DNA of 42,880 nucleotides from Bacteroidota bacterium. GTDB lineage: Bacteria; Bacteroidota; Bacteroidia; Cytophagales; Microscillaceae. The DNA lies in assembly GCA_004293265.1 (NCBI GenBank), contig RDXZ01000024.1, positions 1 to 42,880 on the forward strand, given 5' to 3'. The translations under genes were made by a program, and so were the position numbers. Positions 37,171-42,880 of the stretch are shown here, one piece after another (the stretch's first letter is position 1; the number at the start of each line of letters is the position of its first letter). The notes beneath the pieces were generated by a model. It had not been told where the DNA came from, made no database searches, and saw only the letters and a list, made by a program, of their open reading frames with translations.

Positions 37171-38904
37171 TCAATTATCTTCGCGTTTTAGTTTTTTGTT
37201 TAGGCGCATTTTTGCCTTGCGCACACTTTCGGGAGCAATACTCAGGAGAGTGGCTATCTCTTTGGTGGACATATTCAGATGCAGATAAGCAGAAAGGCGC
37301 AAGTCGTAGGGCGTGAGTTCGGGGCATTGCGTCAATAAGTCTTGAAAAAAAGTAGGGTGTACTTGCTCGAAATGTAGTTTGAACCTGTCCCAGTCTGCCT
37401 CCAACTGAAAATTATTTTGGATAGTAACTTTGATTTCTCTGATGGCTTCGGTGTGTTGCGTATCGCTTTGTTGCGAGAGGCGTTCTATTTGTTTTTTTAG
37501 CCCCAATAGCATCTCATTTTTTTGGTATAAGTAGAGCGTGTTCGAACTAAGTTCGCGTTGATTGGCTTCGAGTTTGGCTTGTAGTTCTTCTTTTTGGTTT
37601 TTCTCAAGGGCTATTTCAGCCAAGATATATTCGTTTTCGAGTGCTATGAACTTATTGCGCGATACCATTTGTTCGTTTTCGGTCTGGAGCGTTTGCGCCT
37701 CCATTTGCTTTTGCTTTAGTTCTTCTTTCAGCATATTGATACGCGCCACCAACGCCACCGCAAACGCGAGGGCTTGCGAAACAATCGCCATACTTGGCAA
37801 CAGTCTTGCGCCCTTGCCATAAAACGTAAACACCGCAAAATATACCGCCAACGACAAAATGAGCAACAACGGAACGGTATTGGCTATCAAGAAATAACGC
37901 GCCAAACTATGATTGACGCGGTAGGCAAGCACCGCCACGCCAAGCAACAAAAGCACGATAAGAACTATCAAAATATTGCTTATCAATGCCACTTCTACGT
38001 CCCAATACACCACACCGCTCAACATCCCTAAGATAGCCACCCCCATAAAACCTACAAAAATCAATCCCGCATAGCGCAAGGCTTTGTCCCAAGTAGGCAA
38101 GTAATAAGGCGTTTGCAAGTAGGAGCGTGTAAACTGCACAAAGCCCCATAGCACACCCAAAATGCCCAAATCCATGACAAGATTGTTTGCATTGTACCAA
38201 TACAAACGCCCATTCGTCAGGTACTCAAAGCGTATCCACGTCCATTGTAGCCCCAAATTGGCGATATGATTTAGCCCTGTGATGTAGAGCAAACCACTCC
38301 CCACAATGACCAAATAAAACAAATAGGTGTGGTCGCGAAAAATGAAATAGACATAAAAATTATAGACAAAAAAGGCGAGCATAGTCGCGCAAGTAGCCCA
38401 CCACATAGTCCAAATGAAGTTTTCGCTTGCCTCAAAGGGTTTGGCTTTGTACCAATACACATCGAGAACAGGCGCGAGTGGCTGTTTTTGTAAAAGTGCT
38501 ACGCTCATTTTCACATACAAGGTATCTTGCCTACCGCGCAAAAAGGTATAAGGCACATAATTTGGCACACGAAACTTGTAGGGCGCAAGCAATCCCGTTT
38601 TTTGCGATTCGTATTGTTGGGTATGTGGATTTTTGATGTGCCATTCTTGGTAGAGCATAGGTTGCATAGAGAGATAGGCAGGCAAGTCGCCTATCGAGTC
38701 AAGACTTGCCACTATGCGCACCCAATAAAAAGGCGTTTTGGTGTGGTTTTCAAGCGTTTTGGCTTCTTTGAAAGGTAAATTCCCTTGTCTTACTTGCTGA
38801 AGACTATACTGCGCATCAGGCAAAACTTCCCACACGATTTTTTGGGCGAAGAGGTTTGAAGAAAAAGTAAATAATACAAGAAACAGTGTAGTTTTAAAAG
38901 GCAT
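37171..38904 (-). CDS. 7TM-DISM membrane sensor with coiled coil and C-terminal LuxR-like HTH
   Basis: Signal peptide, extracellular domain, seven hydrophobic segments (IWTMWWATCATMLAFFVYNFYVYFIF...), coiled coil, LTPYDLRLSAYLHLNMSTKEIATLLSIAPESVRKAKMRLNKKL. Confidence 0.88.
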   Translation of the reverse strand: MPFKTTLFLVLFTFSSNLFAQKIVWEVLPDAQYSLQQVRQGNLPFKEAKTLENHTKTPFYWVRIVASLDSIGDLPAYLSMQPMLYQEWHIKNPHTQQYESQKTGLLAPYKFRVPNYVPYTFLRGRQDTLYVKMSVALLQKQPLAPVLDVYWYKAKPFEASENFIWTMWWATCATMLAFFVYNFYVYFIFRDHTYLFYLVIVGSGLLYITGLNHIANLGLQWTWIRFEYLTNGRLYWYNANNLVMDLGILGVLWGFVQFTRSYLQTPYYLPTWDKALRYAGLIFVGFMGVAILGMLSGVVYWDVEVALISNILIVLIVLLLLGVAVLAYRVNHSLARYFLIANTVPLLLILSLAVYFAVFTFYGKGARLLPSMAIVSQALAFAVALVARINMLKEELKQKQMEAQTLQTENEQMVSRNKFIALENEYILAEIALEKNQKEELQAKLEANQRELSSNTLYLYQKNEMLLGLKKQIERLSQQSDTQHTEAIREIKVTIQNNFQLEADWDRFKLHFEQVHPTFFQDLLTQCPELTPYDLRLSAYLHLNMSTKEIATLLSIAPESVRKAKMRLNKKLKREDN

Positions 38905-38995
38905 AGATAGTTTTATACGTTTTTATATGCAAAATTTGTAACTATTTAGGTTGTTTTCCAAGTATTTATATTTCCGTTCAAAACATTTACCTATC

Positions 38996-39140
38996 AAACT
39001 TCAAGCGTCCCGCTCAATGCTATCAACTTAAGTATTTTATCATAAAAAAAAATTACAAAAAAAATAAAACATTTTATTTTTTTGCTTTAAAGCAAGATAA
39101 AAATATTGTTTTTTCTTAAATTGACAGCATTGAGCGTCCC
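38996..39140. repeat. inverted repeat element with agcgtcccgct termini
   Basis: agcgtcccgctcaatgctatcaacttaag ... cttaaattgacagcattgagcgtcccgct, with an AT-rich palindromic centre. Confidence 0.75.
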
Positions 39141-39267
39141 GCTTTGAGTAATTACAAATATAACAACGTTTACAACAATAATTTAATATAAAAATAGATG
39201 AATTTATTTTTATAGACTATAACAAGTTATCAAGCGGGGAAACTTGAGATTTGATAGGGACAAAATC

Positions 39268-39331
39268 GTACCAGCGGGTTTCAGTCTATTGTTTTCAAAA
39301 ATAACCACAACAGACTAAAGTCTGTCAGTAC
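39268..39331. repeat. hairpin repeat H2, inverted relative to H1
   Basis: gtaccagcgggtttcagtctattg-ttttcaaaaataacca-caacagactaaagtctgtcagtac; loop is the reverse complement of the H1 loop. Confidence 0.75.
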
Positions 39332-39356
39332 AAATCTCGTGTGCCTGTTGTTTCCA

Positions 39357-39391
39357 AAAAAAACACCTGAAAATCAAGTGTTTTTTTTGTG
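39357..39391. terminator. intrinsic terminator for 39415 gene
   Basis: aaaaaaaacacctgaaaatcaagtgtttttttt hairpin with T/A tracts. Confidence 0.78.
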
Positions 39392-39414
39392 TAATAGTGT
39401 GTAATGAGTATTTT

Positions 39415-42400
39415 TTATTCTTTGATAACTTTAATTGTATGTTTTTTCTCGCCTTTTGGTTTGATATTCCAAAAATACAAACCAATTGCCCAATTTTGAT
39501 AAGTTTGAGAAATTTCGTCAGTGATTTTTTGCCAATTACCTACAAAATTTGCAATTATTTTTCCTTGATTATCAACTACTTGTAAAGTAATATCTTTATT
39601 TTGTTTTAGATTTTCGCTTACTTCAAAGTTAATTTTTCCTTGTAATGGATTTGGATAAATCAAAACAAAATTTTCTTCACTTCCTTTCACAAATCGGATA
39701 AAACTAAATTCATCTGGGCTTGTATGATGAACAAAACGCAAACGATAGTAACTATTATTTTTTTCTGTATCTATAAAAGCATAATTTTTAGGTTGTAGTG
39801 ATGGATTTCGTGCATCAATTTTGCCCAATTCTATAAAATTGATGGCATCTGTACTTTTTTCTATCACAAAATATTTCAAATCAACTTCATTGGCTGTCTG
39901 CCAAGCCAAGTTTATTTTTTCATTGTTTTGGCGAGTAGCATTGAAAGATAGTAGATTGAGCGGGAGTGAGGTGTTGTTGGTAAAACCTATTGTAAAAGGA
40001 CTAAATACAGATACTGCATTTTTGATAATAGAACCTTGTATATTTGAACCTGCTGTGCCATCTGATGCGTTTCCATTTGTATTATCTACGCCAAAGTTTT
40101 CCCAAGCCATTGCATTACCATGCAATAAACGTAATTTTGTACGGTCTGTGATTTGTCCTAAATTATTATTCCAATATAATTGTATGTTTGCATTTCTTGT
40201 ACCTACACTTCTATCAATATCCCAATAGGCATCTATAACTTTGGTAATGGGTTCTGGAGTGCTTGGGAAAGGCTCTGAATTGAAAGGGTGTGCGGTGCTG
40301 TTATATTTTACATTAAAAGTGGTATTTCCTGCTCCGCCATTTGTAATCAATTTAGCAGGACTCCACCAAGTATCACTTCCCATTGGAAAAAGCAAAGTTT
40401 GTGCGTCAGTATCAGCACTAATGCTTACATTACCCACTACATAACTTGATGATTTACCTAAACTTGGACTTACTGCACCACTTCCTGCTTGCAAAGTTAG
40501 GGTATTATTGCCTGTTGTCAATTTTCCTGATGTAAGATTTAAAACGCCCCCAAGTGTTAAATTTGCACTTAAAGTTACCCCTGTGCTACTTGTATTTGTA
40601 GCGTTGTTGATGGTTAAATTATTGACTCTGTTTGCAATAGGGGTTGTAATAAATTCGCTTGTTTCTTGTGCTACATTGGCATTAAATTCATAATTTGCAC
40701 CTGAATTTAATAGTAAAGTTGTGCCTGCGGTAAAATTAGAAAAATTACTATTTAATCCAAAAACGTTAGCAGTTTTGATATTTGCACCACTTTCTAAAAT
40801 AAACAAAGGTATATTAGGGTCATTTGCCCCGATAACTTGCGTATTCAAATCTAATGTTCCGCCACTACTTACGGTAAATTTTGAAATAGGAAGTCCATTA
40901 AAACCTCCCAAAGCCAACCCTGTAAGCATCTGAACAGTAGCCCCAGCATTTACTTGATATTGTGTAAAGTCAGAATCAATGCCTGAATAAGAAAATGTTT
41001 GTGTGCCTGTACCATTGAATACAAAACCTAAACTTGTATTTGAACTTACAGTTTGAAAACGACCTGTGCCTGATTTAGAAAAATTACCGCCTATTCTAAT
41101 TGAATTGCCTGTGGCATCACCATAACCAAATTCGAGTGTAGGGTTGAGCGTGCTTGTTGATGTGAAGTTTCTTCCTACATTGATAGTGGCTATGGCTGTA
41201 TTTGATGTGGCATCAAATTCTAATGTGAGATTGCCATTTCCTGATATATTCAAATCTCTTGTAATATTTAAGGTGGTACTTGGGGTAGTATTGCCTCTCA
41301 TCACCACAAAAGAGCCATTTGAAATATTCAAATCATTGCCTATGCTAAGATTGATATTTCCTGTGGTATTATTTACCTCAAAACTACATTCACCACTCAA
41401 AGTAAAATCATTTGCTACACTCATTGTATTGCCTGCTCCTATACTAAAAAGTGCATTGGTTGTAGAACTCATAATGATGTTATAATAGTTAAAACTTTCA
41501 AGCAAAATAGTGCCTATTGTAGCAGAATGATTAACTGTGCTTCCTGTAGTAGTATAAGTTCCTGTTCCTGTTGCAAAAGTACCTGCGATATTTATCTCAC
41601 CATTTGTAGCAAGTGTGCGATTGCCATTGCCTGTATTGGTGATATTATAATAACTAAAAGCAGGAATAGTTTGCATACCTACACCGCTGAAATTTATGGT
41701 ATTATCTGTATTGGCATAAATTCCTACCCCTGTAGTAGTAACAGTAAAATTATTAGAAATATGTATCGTTCCTACGGGTAACTCAATCGTTGGACTGCCT
41801 ATTCTTGCACCTGAAATGGTTAGGTTGCTATAATTAGCAAGTGCAATGGTCTGTGCATTTATTCCGTTATAATCTATCGTACTGCCTATTGCCAAAGTTC
41901 CAAAAGTTGGATTGATAGCATCTTGCAACGTAAGCGTACCCATATTATTGACATCTATCGTACCTATTACGTTTGAGCCTACAGGCAAAGTAAAGTTCGT
42001 TGCATTTGTGCCATCGCCTACTACTATTTTAGCGCCAGCCCCAAGTGTCCAAGATGTAGCATTGCTTATATTAGTGGTGTTTCTAATATTCCAAGCGGTA
42101 TTTGTTTGTGTTAATGCAGTTGGATTAGTACCTGTGCCATCTGTATTTGTTCCCCAATCTGCCAAATTAGTAATAATTCCTGACGTTTTTAGGTAATAGT
42201 TCCCCAATACATTGAATACAACCGCATTAGAATATTCGCTAAAACTACTTCCTGAACATCTTGTTCTTACCTCAAAAATATAAGTCCCCACTCCCAAACC
42301 TGAAATAACAACATTGTTAGTTGCTTGTAAAGGCACATTTACAACAGCGTAAGTGGCTATTGATGCACTTTGCAAACGATAACGTATGTCATACCCATTT

Positions 42401-42880
42401 GTTGCTTCTGCTTGTGTAGTCCAATTTAGGGTTACATTTGTACCTGATTGTGTTACCGTTCCAATAATAGGAAAAGGGGAGCAGGAATTAGGGGTATAAG
42501 TAAAAGTAAGTCCAGAAGCAGGTCTATTAGCATTTGTTAAAGGCAAAGCACTTGTATTATTAGTACCCATAGTTGTTTTGTCCCAACTAAGATTATTTTC
42601 TCTGTTGAGAACTTGTGTACGCCAAGTTTCATTAGCACCACGAAGCCCTACTTGTGCGGTAATGTTTTCGTTTGCGACTGATGTAAAAGCACCATATACA
42701 ATATTTATCACACCTGTAAGCGTATTCATACGAATTTGAAAATTTAGGCTTTCGGTTAAACCTGCAGAGGTATATCGTCTTACATTTCTCCATTGCACCA
42801 CAATCTCGTTACCAACCATTCTACGTGTTACACTACCGCCTGTATTATTTTGTAAGTCAGCACCAAGCGCAGAAATAATA
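39415..42880 (-). CDS. large secreted beta-helix-like protein with FN3-like domain and T9SS sorting domain; N-terminus beyond window
   Basis: The track ORF starts at 42819, but the frame stays open to the window edge (IISALGADLQNNTGGSVTRRMVGNEIVVQW...). C-term FVLIYPNPLQGKINFEVS...GLYFWNIKPKGEKKHTIKVIKE. Confidence 0.88.
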   Translation of the reverse strand, partial: IISALGADLQNNTGGSVTRRMVGNEIVVQWRNVRRYTSAGLTESLNFQIRMNTLTGVINIVYGAFTSVANENITAQVGLRGANETWRTQVLNRENNLSWDKTTMGTNNTSALPLTNANRPASGLTFTYTPNSCSPFPIIGTVTQSGTNVTLNWTTQAEATNGYDIRYRLQSASIATYAVVNVPLQATNNVVISGLGVGTYIFEVRTRCSGSSFSEYSNAVVFNVLGNYYLKTSGIITNLADWGTNTDGTGTNPTALTQTNTAWNIRNTTNISNATSWTLGAGAKIVVGDGTNATNFTLPVGSNVIGTIDVNNMGTLTLQDAINPTFGTLAIGSTIDYNGINAQTIALANYSNLTISGARIGSPTIELPVGTIHISNNFTVTTTGVGIYANTDNTINFSGVGMQTIPAFSYYNITNTGNGNRTLATNGEINIAGTFATGTGTYTTTGSTVNHSATIGTILLESFNYYNIIMSSTTNALFSIGAGNTMSVANDFTLSGECSFEVNNTTGNINLSIGNDLNISNGSFVVMRGNTTPSTTLNITRDLNISGNGNLTLEFDATSNTAIATINVGRNFTSTSTLNPTLEFGYGDATGNSIRIGGNFSKSGTGRFQTVSSNTSLGFVFNGTGTQTFSYSGIDSDFTQYQVNAGATVQMLTGLALGGFNGLPISKFTVSSGGTLDLNTQVIGANDPNIPLFILESGANIKTANVFGLNSNFSNFTAGTTLLLNSGANYEFNANVAQETSEFITTPIANRVNNLTINNATNTSSTGVTLSANLTLGGVLNLTSGKLTTGNNTLTLQAGSGAVSPSLGKSSSYVVGNVSISADTDAQTLLFPMGSDTWWSPAKLITNGGAGNTTFNVKYNSTAHPFNSEPFPSTPEPITKVIDAYWDIDRSVGTRNANIQLYWNNNLGQITDRTKLRLLHGNAMAWENFGVDNTNGNASDGTAGSNIQGSIIKNAVSVFSPFTIGFTNNTSLPLNLLSFNATRQNNEKINLAWQTANEVDLKYFVIEKSTDAINFIELGKIDARNPSLQPKNYAFIDTEKNNSYYRLRFVHHTSPDEFSFIRFVKGSEENFVLIYPNPLQGKINFEVSENLKQNKDITLQVVDNQGKIIANFVGNWQKITDEISQTYQNWAIGLYFWNIKPKGEKKHTIKVIKE

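Noticed and set aside
40241-42196. + strand ORFs opposite the 39415 gene
   Set aside because: Antisense mirror of repetitive T9SS protein coding sequence; no independent support.
1-42880. tRNA/rRNA genes
   Set aside because: No cloverleaf-like or rRNA-like stretch was recognised by reading; a tRNAscan/Infernal run would be decisive but could not be done.

Overview
AT-rich Bacteroidota-type window. Supporting signs are repeated TAnnTTTG -7 promoter boxes, three proteins with T9SS C-terminal sorting domains, and a PafA-type phosphatase. Housekeeping genes: xth, pafA-like, ftsY, PBP1A, a biotin-carrier/accB/accC cluster, NDH-2-like oxidoreductase, acyl-CoA carboxylase beta and nrnA-like. The accessory content is more notable: (i) a 14.69-18.38 kb array of toxin-antitoxin-like cassettes separated by a repeated terminator-hairpin plus promoter module, with a visible mosaic junction, a frameshifted retropepsin-like gene and an unusual 248-aa partner for a MazF-like toxin; (ii) an M.EcoRI-like methylase translationally coupled to a DUF262-HNH protein, the pair bracketed by a 42-bp direct repeat; (iii) a 1783-aa sacsin/GHKL-type ATPase with ~203-aa internal repeats, whose 3' end coincides with truncation of a prkA-like gene; (iv) a compact three-gene operon of small uncharacterised proteins next to an Rpn-like nuclease fragment; (v) a visibly GC-richer block (a 1627-aa T9SS adhesin-like protein plus a 7TM-DISM/HTH regulator) bracketed by related hairpin repeats in opposite orientation, with the GC shift falling inside the adhesin gene just before its sorting domain. 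All family assignments come from reading the translations; no database search was run.
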